DNA from: Chloranthus sessilifolius
Lineage: Eukaryota > Streptophyta > Magnoliopsida > Chloranthales > Chloranthaceae
Assembly: GCA_021018995.1 (NCBI GenBank)
Contig: CM037588.1
Coordinates: forward strand, 144,355,725-144,419,724
Direction: 5' to 3'
DNA: 64,000 nt
In this document: positions 46,932-57,326 of the stretch, piece by piece
Layout: each line of letters starts with the position of its first letter
Numbering within the stretch: the first letter of the stretch is position 1
Position numbers and translations under genes: made by a program
The notes under the pieces: generated by a model
Told to the model about the DNA's origin: nothing
The model's input: only the letters and a program-made list of their open reading frames with translations
Databases searched by the model: none

Positions 46932-47147
46932 ATGTTGATCCAGGATACATTTTCAAAAATGGCACGTCCTCCCAAAAGTGTTGCGACTTCTATTCGCTTC
47001 GCTCGGGTAGTCATGCTAAATAAACTTCGGGATCGTTGGGTTCACCCAGAGATTTTGAACCCTGCTTTAGAAAGGGGTACCCGCAACCAGTCAAATGGGG
47101 CAATCAAATGCCTTATAGGATTGGACGCAAACTGTGGAGCCTTGTGA
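46932..47147 (+). other. Small conserved open frame downstream of integrase (element F)
   Basis: A 71-codon frame containing SVATSIRFARVVMLNKL and GAIKCLIGLDANCGAL. The equivalent in element C (57936-57658, minus) is 92 codons and aligns end to end over about 55 residues. No known domain recognised. It may reflect nucleotide conservation only. Confidence 0.35.
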
Positions 47148-47514
47148 GTTTTGCTTAGCGCCTATATTTAAAAGTGTGGGTCAATCACCCCTCTTACTTG
47201 CGAAGCTATTGTATTCAGAATAAATCTTAAATATCAAATATCTTCAAATCATCTCAAGAAGTGAATATTTAGCCTGGTATACAGGGCTTTTGCAACTCAT
47301 TTCACCTCGGTTATGCCCCGTAATATCGTTAAGCGCTTGGGGACCGATTACCTTGAGAAACGAATGTTTAGCCTGACATCCAGGGCTTTCGTTTTCTCAC
47401 CATATTACTCATCTGATGTTTGAAGTTCGTTCTAAATATAGCGGACACGTCAGTAATGTCTTGGGCCTCTTTGGATGTCTCTTTTCTTTGGCATTCGATC
47501 ATTAGTGATCGGAT

Positions 47515-47530
47515 ACCAAAGAGGGGCATC
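47515..47530 (+). other. Polypurine tract of element F
   Basis: ACCAAAGAGGGGCATC directly before the 3' LTR. The same motif in reverse is at 57311-57326 in element C. Confidence 0.8.
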
Positions 47531-49100
47531 TGTAGACACCCAAATTTGGCCCAAGGCCTGATCGAAACATATTTTGAGAGAAACACATTTTTGAGCTTTT
47601 GATGGCATGCATGGAACCCTTAGAAATCACACCAAACCCTTAGGAATCACCCTAGATCCCTTAAGAACTTACCCCAAACCTTTAAAAACCAATCCTGACC
47701 CTTAGAACCCCTTTCGAACTCTAAACCTAACCTTCCCAGGCAATGGATGAAAAGTGGTGCACTACGACTAGCTGAAGTCTTCTACTACTATCAAATTATA
47801 TAGCATTGGAAAGAGGACTTCTCTAGCTTTCCAACTAGCCAAGAATCGCCTCAATCGGAGTTATATAGTAAACGTTATGGAGATTCGAAAATCGTATAGT
47901 TTTGTAGGATTTTGGCTTGGCACAACTAATAGTTGCGCCAAGCCATTTTGTGCCCAAAAATGGCTTAGCGCAACTAATAGTTGCGCCAGGCTTAAGTCGG
48001 TCCCCCCGCAGGCTTGCAACCTTCCAAAACCATTGTGAATCACTGTATTACTCTACATATGTTTGGCGCAACTATTAGTTGCGCCAGGCATATGAACAGT
48101 AACCTTTGGTTTTTGCCTTGAAAATCGAAATTGGGGTTTTACTTGTTGACCACCTTAATCTTTGGGGTGTGTTTTACTAGTTCTGTTGCACCCTTTTAGT
48201 GCCTATGTACAATCCTTAAGTGATTTAAAACACTAACCTATTATCCACCATTAGAACCACCTTCACACCTTTCTAAGCTCTCAAAATTCTAGGAAACCTT
48301 AGATTAAAGATTACCTAATTGTTAAACCCAATTAGCATCTAAGTGGCCTCCTAATCCACCCATTTCCTATAAATAGAGCCCCCTTCCCCTTGGATTAAAG
48401 GTTAAAAATTTTTACCTATGAGAGAAAGAGCTTAAAGTGAGAAGATCTTTCTCCCTTTGGTGCACCATTGCTCATACAAATTTCAGAATTCCAAAACTTT
48501 CTTTGAGTGATATTTTCTACCTTAGATCCCCTAGTTTAGGTGTATGCTACCCATTTACCTCCCCTCTCTACATCTTAGCTAGTAAGCCATAGAGGTTAGT
48601 ACTCCATTTTTCACCATATAAGCCTTCAAGAGCTCATCAAAGCAAGTTACGCAAGGCTCTCCTATGGTGCTACAAGGGCCCGAGGGCTCCGGCTCCCCCC
48701 TTCCTTCTCCTATCTCTTTTTAGCATTTCCCATCCTCCCATTTGTGTCATTACGTCGTCGAATTTTCGATAGGAGTGGAGGGACACAAATAAGATTTCAG
48801 GCCTCATTTGGGCAAAAGGAAGAGATTTTCTTTTCTTTTACTTTATTTTTATTTTGGCCATTAGTAGAGACCGCGTTAAGCGGGTTGATTGAGTGCCTAA
48901 CACCTTCCTGATCGATAACCGAAGCCCCTACCCAAGAGCCTTTGGTGTGAACCGGATTCAGAGTCATATTTTTAGCACTTCGGTGCTCATAAAAATGATA
49001 TAGGTTTCCCGGGACACCAAAAACTCTGGGTGGTGACTCTATGTTTTTGTTAACGAGCGCATTGTCGCGATAGGATCGTCGCAAATCCCACGGTTGCACA
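47531..49100 (+). repeat. 3' LTR of element F
   Basis: 1,570 bp. Palindrome copies at 47919-47939, 47967-47987 and 48065-48085 (the last perfect). Ends GGTTGCACA. Confidence 0.9.
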
Positions 49101-49105
49101 CAAGT

Positions 49106-49257
49106 GAACTATTCTTACACCACACATCCATACTCTTTCTCATCTAGTGTAACCTAATACAAACTACCAAGTCATTCTCACTTGGTCAAATAACTGACCA
49201 GGCGGGCACGCATCTCGAGCTATACTATTTAAAGTCAAAAAATTTCAGGATGTTACA
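49106..49257 (-). repeat. 3' LTR of element A, inner 152 bp
   Basis: Continues the LTR broken by F. Matches 54728-54879 of the right LTR, ending on the plus strand GGATGTTACA. Confidence 0.85.
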
Positions 49258-50194
49258 TTCTTCCCACCTGATAAAATTTTCGTCCTCGAAAATTGCCCTA
49301 AGTAATCAGGTCTTACCATGCACATCAAGTTGAACACTCACACCTAGACATGAATCGATTTATGCACAAAATAAAAATCGTGGTTATTACATTCTTCCCA
49401 CCTTAAAGAATTCTCATCCTCAAAATAGTCGGACCTATTTCCGAAAGAATCAAGGTTATTATACTTTCCTCCCCTTAAAGGAATTATCGTCCTCAAAATT
49501 CATGACTCATTTGGCTGCAAATACCCATTACCAACCTAAAGAGTATGGCTACTGTTAGTGGTATGGTATGAATACTGAGGGTACACCACAATGGTCAAAC
49601 TAAATCAATCACATTAATCCATGTAATTTTCATAAACGACTAACAAGATATCCACAACTAAAGTGAACATTTAACCACAACTAAGTTATCCCTTTATTCG
49701 ATAAGCTTGGCAGGCTATTAATGCATCTTAGATAATCAGGATTATCAAAATGATAATTAAAACCTTCATCCATAACCTATAACCATTTTAGATAATAACC
49801 ACAACCACAACCACAATTATCCATATAGTAAATTTAACCATTCCATAAAATAACCATCCCATAAATATGGAGGCTATGTAAAGCATTACCCTACAATTCA
49901 TTACTATTTGAGCTACAACTATAACCATAATAAATCCTGCACTTATTTATCATAGGCCATTCACCTCTACAAACACAATCAATCGTGAAGACAACCTAGT
50001 CATAATAGTATGTCCAACTATCAACAAAATATATCAACAATATCCAAAAGGCACAACCATCAATAAAACATATCCAATCATCCACAAAATAACCAAAGTA
50101 AGGGTGCAATATCCATGCGCAAATGATAAAATAAACATCTAACTATAACAACTAAAACCGTCTAATGTAGGGTTCGAGCATTTGAAACTTGATC
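49258..50194 (-). other. 3' untranslated region of element A with repeated polypurine-like motif
   Basis: On the minus strand a GAGGACGA..AATT..GGTGGGAAGAATGTAA motif abuts the LTR (49258-49290) and recurs in variant form near 49390-49430 and 49460-49495. The rest is AT-rich with CCACAA(C/T) short repeats and no pol sequence. Confidence 0.6.
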
Positions 50195-51099
50195 TTAAAT
50201 TGTAGGTTGGGAGGGCTCATGAGAGCTAATCAATGTCGCCGGTCCTTTCTTCGCCGTGGGACAATCCTTTATCAAATGTCCTTGTCGGCCACACTTGAAA
50301 CATGCGCCCTTGACCCACCTGCACTCTTCCGTCTTATGTTGCTTCCCGCATCTTGAGCACAACTCAATTGGGGCGACAGAAACAGTGTGTGAAGTTGGTT
50401 GCACCCTTGACTGGAGCATCATTGTAGGGTTCGGAGGACGAAAAGACCTCGACCTCGTAGGCGTAGACATGGGTGGTCGCAAGTGAATAGGCTAAGCAGG
50501 CAGAGTGGGTGCTGGCATCAAGAACTTCGGGATCTCGATTTCCTGTTTGTGAGCATATGACTACATTTGACTTGCCCTGCTGCTACTTTATTGGTCCCTT
50601 CTCTTATACATTTGTTCCACATCTTCTTCCATAACAAGAGCCTTGCTCATTACTGCGCCATAAGTTTTCAACTCAAAAGCAGTGACTTTTCCCCTGATAT
50701 CCGACCTTAAGCCGCGTTGAAATTTCTTAGCCTTCATTAGATCCGAGGCCACAAACTCAGGAGCAAAACGTGAAAGTCGCATGAACTCCACCCTATATTC
50801 TCTCACTGTCATCTTCCCTTGCACAAGTTGAAGGAATTGAACCTCCATTTTATTTGCGCTACCTTAGGAAAGTACTGCTTGTTAAACTCCTCTACGAACT
50901 CATCCCAGGTCCATAATACACCTGGAGTCTCTTGTGCCCTAGTCCACCACGGACCCGCCTCACCATCCAACATGAAAGCCACCCATCTAACTCTCTCATC
51001 TTCAGTGCATGCATGCACACTGAATATCTTTTCCATCTCACTGAGCCAGTTCTCAGCTTCCATTGGATCTGCTTGTCCTGAGAAATTTGGAGGACGCAT
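50195..51099 (-). pseudogene. Gag of Tekay-like element A
   Basis: Open blocks on the minus strand give the gag core (RPPNFSGQADPMEAENWL, WVAFMLDGEAGPWW, EEFNKQYFP), its continuation (GKMTVREYRVEFMRLSRFAP) and a CCHC zinc knuckle (CFKCGRQGHLIKDC, 50290-50330). A Cys-rich CSRCGKQHKTEEC lies just before it. This order is that of chromovirus gag. No protease, RT or integrase follows. A few interruptions; fossil. Confidence 0.85.
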
Positions 51100-51633
51100 C
51101 CTTTGAAATTCTATAAATGCTGACAGCTGTGGTTGAGGTTACTGATGATGGTTATTGACATTATTAAATGCTAACATTGTTGCTTGTTGAGCCATAGCAT
51201 TTTTCATGGCTTCCATGGTCTACATCATCCTTTGTCTTTCTTATCGTTCACTCTCATTTGCATTTGACTAGGAACCTCGACCATCTCTGGGTCGTCTACC
51301 TCTACTAGACATAATGATCTGTTATAACAATGAAATAAAAGTTTCAATTAGCAATCGATCATTATACTCAGATAGGAATTTCAAAAGCTCACAATATGTA
51401 CTCTAACAAAATCTAATGTCACATCTCTGGACCTACAGTCACGCTCCACACACATAACTAAGACTCAGAGTCTCATGGGAGACTTAACGCCTAGGACCCG
51501 ACAACCTAATGTCATTGAGAGACATGGCTCTGAATTTTGAGAAGATTTCAGAATAGGGATTGCGAAGCCTTCCTAAGTTTTGACATAATCGAAAGCCATC
51601 GCGTCTGATTCCCAATAATACCTAACACCTAAG
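51100..51633 (-). other. 5' leader of element A
   Basis: On the minus strand, sequence between the primer site and the conserved gag core, including a Ser/Arg-rich remnant near 51260-51310. No separate gene. Confidence 0.5.
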
Positions 51634-51645
51634 CTCTGATACCAA
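51634..51645 (-). other. Primer-binding site of element A
   Basis: Minus strand TTGGTATCAGAGC, next to the LTR end GCTGTCACGG. Matches initiator-Met tRNA sites of many plant elements. Confidence 0.8.
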
Positions 51646-51646
51646 C

Positions 51647-54600
51647 CGTGACAGCTCGAAATTTCTCTACCTGAATTTTCTGAGATATTTTTTTTCTTCA
51701 AACACTAATTGGAAAACCTAGACTGTCAGATCGTAGATCACAATCTATATAGAATGCTTGGTACACCCACACACACATGTGAAAATCAAAGTAGATAATA
51801 CATATGATATAGATAAAAATCTCCAGTTCTAATATCTAATATGAACAGTAACTAAAATAAACAATCGGTAATGGCCAACCATCACCAAACAGGGGTGTAG
51901 AATGCATGTAGAGTAGCATGAACATACCAAGCCCAAACTTACCAAAATCCACGATGTACTAAATCTACGATCCCGGAATCTTACTAATCATCAAGTCCTC
52001 AATCCACCAGTCCGATGTCCTGACAAGTTATACCTGTGATGTATAGTCAGGTTGAACTAACATCTTAAGCTCAATAGAGAAAACTGATACCAATGTACAT
52101 CTCATCAGTCATGCATAGATTCAAAGACGAAGATAAAAATATTTTCATATTAAAAACTAATGACATTTTCAAACTCATAATAGGATCTGAATTCCAAAAG
52201 TATTTTCTTATCAAAAGCAAACTGAATTCGAAGGCAACTGATTTCAAAGACAAACTAATTTCAAAAGCAAACTGATTTCAAAAGCAAGCTGATTTCAAAT
52301 GCCAACTAATTTCAAAGACAAATTGATTTCAAAGGCAAACTGATTTCAATTCCCTTACACTTCTTATCTTGATTTACTGAGTTCACTTATGTCCACTTAT
52401 GTGTTTTACACATTCTTACATAGCTTACAAAGTCGATTCACGGATATCCCGCCGTGCCGGTTCGAATCACGGATATTCCGTCGTCCCGGCTTTACACATT
52501 CTTACATAGTGAATTCGGAGTTTCGGATTCAATATTCAAATTTCAAAGTACGATACCAATAACGAATTACAAATAAACTGCCATACTAGTTCAAATTACG
52601 GATATCCCGCCATACCGATTTAAATTACGGATATCCCGTCTTACCGATTCAAATTACGGATATCCCGTCGTACCGGTTCAAATTACGGATAGCCCGTTGT
52701 ACCGGTTAAATTACAGTTCTTATGCTCAAATTACATATCTTACAGATTCGATTTACAAAGTTTGATTTACTTAAATGACTTATACATCTGATTTGCAGAG
52801 TTCAATTCATTCATATGACTTACTAATTTGATTTACTTACTTATAATCTGCCCTAGTGGTCCACAATCCCACTAACAATCCGCCCATAGCGGTCCACAAT
52901 ATATTGATAATCCGCCCATAGAGGTCCACTTAATGACAAGACCTATTATTTGGTTCAAATTTAACTTCTAAGTTTGATTTGCTTACATGACTTTCAGATT
53001 CAATGTTCAGATTCGAAGTCTAAAACTAGATTCACATTCAGATTTAGATTCACCATTTATATCCAAAAGGGGTCTAAATTTCAATTTCAAATGCAAGGGC
53101 TAGATTCAATACAATGGTCGAATTTAAAAATTCAAATCTCAAAGTTCAAAGCTTTCACTTATTTCAAAAAATTTCTAAAGCCAACATTGTTTCAAAACTT
53201 CCCATATTCTAAACACAGTTTAAGCCAAATCAAAAACATCATAAGAGTCTATGGAATCAAATAAAAATGCAAGTGTGTATCGAATTTTTCCCACCTTAAC
53301 CTCGAAGTTGCGTGAAGCCAAGCTAAGCCTTATCGATAGATTTCCGCCCTTAATCTACATCACAAATATATGATGATGTATGAAAGATCAACTCCAATCA
53401 CTAATAACTTAGACATATTCAAGTATTTTCTCAAACCGAGGTTGAAATGGATAAATTCGTGCCAACATAGAAATTGACGTAACTTCCTCCCAAATTTTTA
53501 CCTTCAAAAGTTTGAATTTATCAAATTGTTAAACCATAAAAGTTGTAGAGTTCGTTGTCTTCTTTCCAATGCCATAAGAATTACATCAATCGAAGTTCAG
53601 AGTAAAAAGTTACGTTCGAAATATCGAAGCAGTTGTGGCAAACACAATCAAAATCGATAAATCGATCCCAATATCGATTAATCGAATTTCCAAAATCGAT
53701 TAATCGATTTTAAAATCGATTAATCGGTTTTACCAAACTCCACCTTTTTCCAGTCACTGGAAGTACCCATTCGATTAATCGATTCCAAATCGATTAATCG
53801 AAATTCAAAAATCGATTAATCGATTTTACTCAATTAATCGATTTCGCTTCTTAAAAAAATCAGAATTTGACCCAGCTTATCATTAAATGTTGAGCTTTAA
53901 AATGGTTGATTCACAAGTTGGTCAATTTATGAAAGTTGTAGGGCTTGTTGTCCTCTTTCCAACACAATAAGGATCAAATCAACTAGAGTTCAATATAAAA
54001 CGTTATGGCTAAAATACTGAGATAGCGTCAGCAAGCTCAGGCAAAATCGACTAATCGATTTTCAAAATTGATTAATCGATTTTTAAAATCGATTAATTAA
54101 TTTTTTTTTTCGATTGATCAGTTTCGTGAAGTTCCTCTCGAATTTCTCTTCTGTCAAAAATTGATTAATCGATTTTGGCAGTTTTTGAGCACTTCTCGGG
54201 TTTGAACCTTGAAACCTATTTTTCTTCAATTTTTCTTCTTTTTCTTCTTTTAATCTATCATTTATGCATAAGATATAAACTAAATCATCATACATATCAT
54301 AGATTTACAAACCTTTACCTCGAATCAAATCGTATGATCGATTCCACGGCATGAATCAAGAGCTAGGGTTCTTAGCTTCCAAATCCCCAATTCACACACA
54401 CTAGTTTGTTGGGATTTAAAGCTCGTGTACGGTCTCCATGCATAAATCCTCGAGCATTTTCTTCCTTCTCTATAGCTTCACTCTCTCTTCTTCCTATTTC
54501 TCTCTTCCTTCTCTCCTCAAAAACCCAAATCCCAAAACCCCTTGTGCAAACTGGGTATAGCTTCTACAAGAAGCTTGCCTATTCACTTAAGGCTCAATGG

Positions 54601-54879
54601 GATTTGTTCCCAAGCAAACCACATACACTCAAATGAGTGTAACCCCAAAACACATATCTCATGTGTGAAACACTAACACGCCAAAGTGTGTAAAACACAA
54701 ACACTAGTGAATGTATATGACCCAAGTGAACTGTTCTTACACCACACATCCATACTCTTTCTCATCTAGTGTAACCTAACACAAACCACCAAGTCATTCT
54801 CACTTGGTCAAATAAGTGACCAGATGGGCACGTATCTCGAGCTATACTATTTAAAGTCAAAATTTTTTAAGATGTTACA
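51647..54879 (-). repeat. 5' LTR of element A
   Basis: 3,233 bp, undisturbed counterpart of the left LTR. Includes the AACTGATTTCAAA repeats (52220-52350), GGATATCCCG repeats (52440-52690) and the ATCGATTAATCG block (53650-54170). Open frames in it are non-coding. Confidence 0.85.
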
Positions 54880-54884
54880 CTTAT

Positions 54885-55591
54885 TTACATTTAAGACAGT
54901 TCATAGAAGTGTGCAATCTTATTCGCATCATAAATTTGCCAGATACATCTATTCGCTTAAGGAAGTTTTCATACTCCCTTAGAGAAGAAGCATTGATGTG
55001 GATACACTCTTTGCCTCAGAATTCGTTCAGTAATTGGGAGGACTTGGAACAAGGATTTCTCATGGAGTACTTCCCGATACACAGAACGAATCAAATCCGA
55101 TATCTTATAAGAACTTTTAAGCAATATCCGGATGAATCTCTTGAAGAGGGGTGGACTCGCCTTAACAAACTTTTGTATTCGTGTCCTCATCATGAGATCC
55201 CGAAATGGAAAATAATCCTCACTTTCTATGAAGGTTTGAATGACACAACACGGCACGTAGTTGACGTTGCCTGTGGAGGGATGTTCCATACATTGTCTGT
55301 TGAGATTGCGTGGGAATTCTTTAAGACTTTTAGAGAGGAACCAGTGCAATGCCAAGCACTGGGTGAGACTGAATCAAAGACTGTAACGAGTATACCTCTT
55401 AGGTAGAGAGGATTATACAAATTAAAATCAATGATGAATTGCTTTCCAAAATTAAAGTTTTGAAAGACAAAAATTCAATCTCTGTTGAGTATAAAATTGC
55501 ACCCAACATCTCAACAAAGAGAAGCTGTAAACCATGATGGCTAACATAAGATAGAGTAATTATTTTTCCTCATGCCCAGTTGGAAACCAAG
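54885..55591 (+). pseudogene. Athila-type gag of element B, second part
   Basis: Open from 54909 to 55406. The phrases LRKFSYSLREEALMWIHSLP, WEDLEQGFLMEYFP and CPHHEIPKW are the conserved retrotransposon gag core of Athila-type elements. The 55407-55591 tail has no clear frame. Cut off by element C at 55591. Confidence 0.8.
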
Positions 55592-57310
55592 TGTGCAACC
55601 GTGAGAATCGAGATGATCCTGTCGCGACGATGCGCTCTCTAATGAAAAATATAGAGTCGCTACCCGGAGCTTTCGGTGTCCCGGGATATCTAGTTCATTT
55701 TTATGAGCACCGAAGTGCTAAAAATATGACTCTGAATTCGGTCCACACCAAAGGATCTTGGGTAGGGGCTTCGGTTATCGATCGGGAAGGTGTTAGGCAC
55801 CCGATCAACCCGCTAAATGCGGTTTCTACTTAAGACCAGGTCTATGTGGGGCTGGTTTATATAGTATATATATATATATATAATTATATATATATAAAAG
55901 AAAGTAAAATGAGCGGCACTTCCCCTTGCCCGAAGGCACACCGATCCTATTGAGCCCTTCCTGCTTGCCGAAATTTGGGCAGTGTAACGGCTCAATTCTA
56001 GGATAGAGGAAAAGTAAAGAAGGTAGAGGAATAGAGGGGAGAGCCGAAGCTCTCGGGCCCTTGTAGCACCGTTGGGGAGCCTTGCGTTGGCTTGCTTAGG
56101 TGAGCCTTTTGAAGGCTTGTATGGTATGGAATGGGGTTCTAACTCCTAAGGCTTGAAACTAAGAGGTAGAGAAGGAAAGCTAGGGGGTAACACACACCTA
56201 ACCTAGAGGTTTTTAGTGAAATACTAAGGTCTAAAGGGGATTTTTCAATTCTGGAATTTGTTTGGGGATGGTGCATCAAAGGGAGAAAGATCTTCTCACT
56301 TAAGCTCTTTCTCTCTTAGGGAAAAACTCTCAACCCTTAAGCAAGAGGGGTGGCTCTCTATTTATAGAGAAAGGAAGGATTAGTGAGGGGTTAAAGTCCT
56401 AATTAGATTAGAAATTAGGTAATGGAAAATCTAAGGTTTTTGTGATTTTCTAGAGCTTGAAGAAGAGGGATTTGAGTTTAATGGTAGATGATAGGGTGGT
56501 GACTTGAATGGCAAAAGGGTGATAACTTAAGCTAATAGGGTCACTAGGGTCCTAAAGAAACACACCTTAGACTTTGGGATGGTCTACAAGTCAAACCCCC
56601 AATGTCAATTTTGGCCATTTTTTGAAGGAAAACCAGGTCAAAATTGTTGGAAGTTGAAGACCCGAAGGGGCTCGGCCCGGTTTGTAATTTCCTGCACAAA
56701 TTCGCATTTTTCAAATTGCCATAACTTTTTATGGACAACTCAAAATTAGGCGATTCTTGGCTCGTTGGAAAGATGGGAAAGTCTACTTTCCAATGGTATA
56801 GGCCTTAGGTTGGGAAACTATTTATGCTAACCTTGGAACTCCTCTTTTCATCAGCTATTTTGGTTAGTTCGAAATTGGCTCTATGGGTCTGATTTTGCAA
56901 TATCTCGTACAAATTTACGATCTTCATTCTGCCATATCTTTTGATGTACAACTCCAAATTAGGCGATTCTTAGCTTGTTGAAAAGATGGGAAGCTCTACT
57001 TTCCAATGGTATATACCTTAGGTTGGACAACTATCCACAAAAACTTTAGCACTCCTCTCTAACCGCTGTTCAGGGGGGTTCAAATCGTGCCCAGGAAGGG
57101 TTCTAATAGGTTTGGGAAGGGTATGGTTAATTTGCTAAGGGTTCAAGATTGGTTTCTAAAGGTTTGGGGTAGGTTCCTAATAGATCTAAGGTGATTCCTA
57201 AGGGTTTAGGGTAATTCCTAAGGATTCCACACATGCCATCAAAAGCTCAGAATTACACCTCTCTCAAAAGGTGTTTCGATCGGGCCTTGGGCCAAATTTG
57301 GGTGTCTACA
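55592..57310 (-). repeat. 3' LTR of element C
   Basis: 1,719 bp, TGTAGACACC (minus strand) to GTTGCACA. A TA-rich microsatellite lies at 55862-55898. A duplicated module of about 130 bp is at 56700-56830 and 56925-57065. The sequence at 56045-56065 is the empty site for E1. Confidence 0.9.
55862..55898. repeat. TA microsatellite in C LTR
   Basis: Runs of TA, split by an AAT, within the LTR; absent from the LTRs of D and F. Confidence 0.85.
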
Positions 57311-57326
57311 TATGCCCCTCTTTGGT

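Larger units (their letters stand above)
44488..47514 (+). other. 3' untranslated region of element F
   Basis: About 3 kb between pol and the 3' LTR. It contains three ACCCGAAAGGG motifs (45134-45150, 45185-45203, 45230-45257) and three tandem units of about 110 bp with a TTCTACTCTTT / TGTACATAG phrase (45715-46015). A further open frame of 71 codons (46932-47147) is conserved in element C. Otherwise AT-rich. Confidence 0.7.
30849..49100 (+). mobile_element. Complete-length TAT-lineage Ty3/Gypsy element F
   Basis: Fossil on the plus strand with all parts: 5' LTR 30849-32385, primer site 32388-32405, leader, gag (split by element G), pol with RT, RNase H, a second archaeal-type RNase H and integrase, a long 3' untranslated region, polypurine tract and 3' LTR 47531-49100. 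CAAGT target duplications on both sides. Without G it is about 14.9 kb. The two LTRs differ by about 8 percent over the first 145 bp by eye, so it is not recent. Broken: roughly six to eight interruptions across gag and pol besides the G insertion. It landed in an LTR of element A. Confidence 0.9.
27737..54879 (-). mobile_element. Gag-only Tekay-like chromovirus element A (large LTRs)
   Basis: Fossil read right to left: 5' LTR 51647-54879, primer site (TGGTATCAGAG, minus strand) at 51634-51645, internal region 49258-51646 with gag only, then the 3' LTR at 49106-49257 continued at 27737-30848. Element F splits that LTR. Target duplication CTTAT on both sides. LTRs are about 3.2 kb, while the internal region is only 2.4 kb without any pol. 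The LTR ends (TGTAACATCC), initiator-Met primer site and GAGGACGA plus purine-tract motif are typical of Tekay/Del chromoviruses. LTR pairs differ by about 10 percent over the first 245 bp by eye. Deletion derivative with a few breaks in gag. Confidence 0.8.
25740..55591 (+). mobile_element. Athila-like Ty3/Gypsy element B, 5' part, hosting A, F and G
   Basis: Fossil on the plus strand: a 5' LTR with a TATA box (start uncertain, about 25740), primer-binding site at 27257, leader, and an Athila-type gag. The gag is split at 27736/54885 by element A with a CTTAT duplication (27732-27736 and 54880-54884). The gag resumes at 54885 and runs to about 55400. The element is cut off at 55591 by TAT element C. 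No pol or 3' LTR in the window. Broken mainly by these insertions; the visible gag halves are fairly open. Confidence 0.7.

Noticed and set aside
51634-51645. TGGTATCAGAGC motifs as tRNA gene fragments
   Set aside because: They lie next to LTR ends and are primer-binding sites; no cloverleaf or tRNA promoter boxes are nearby.
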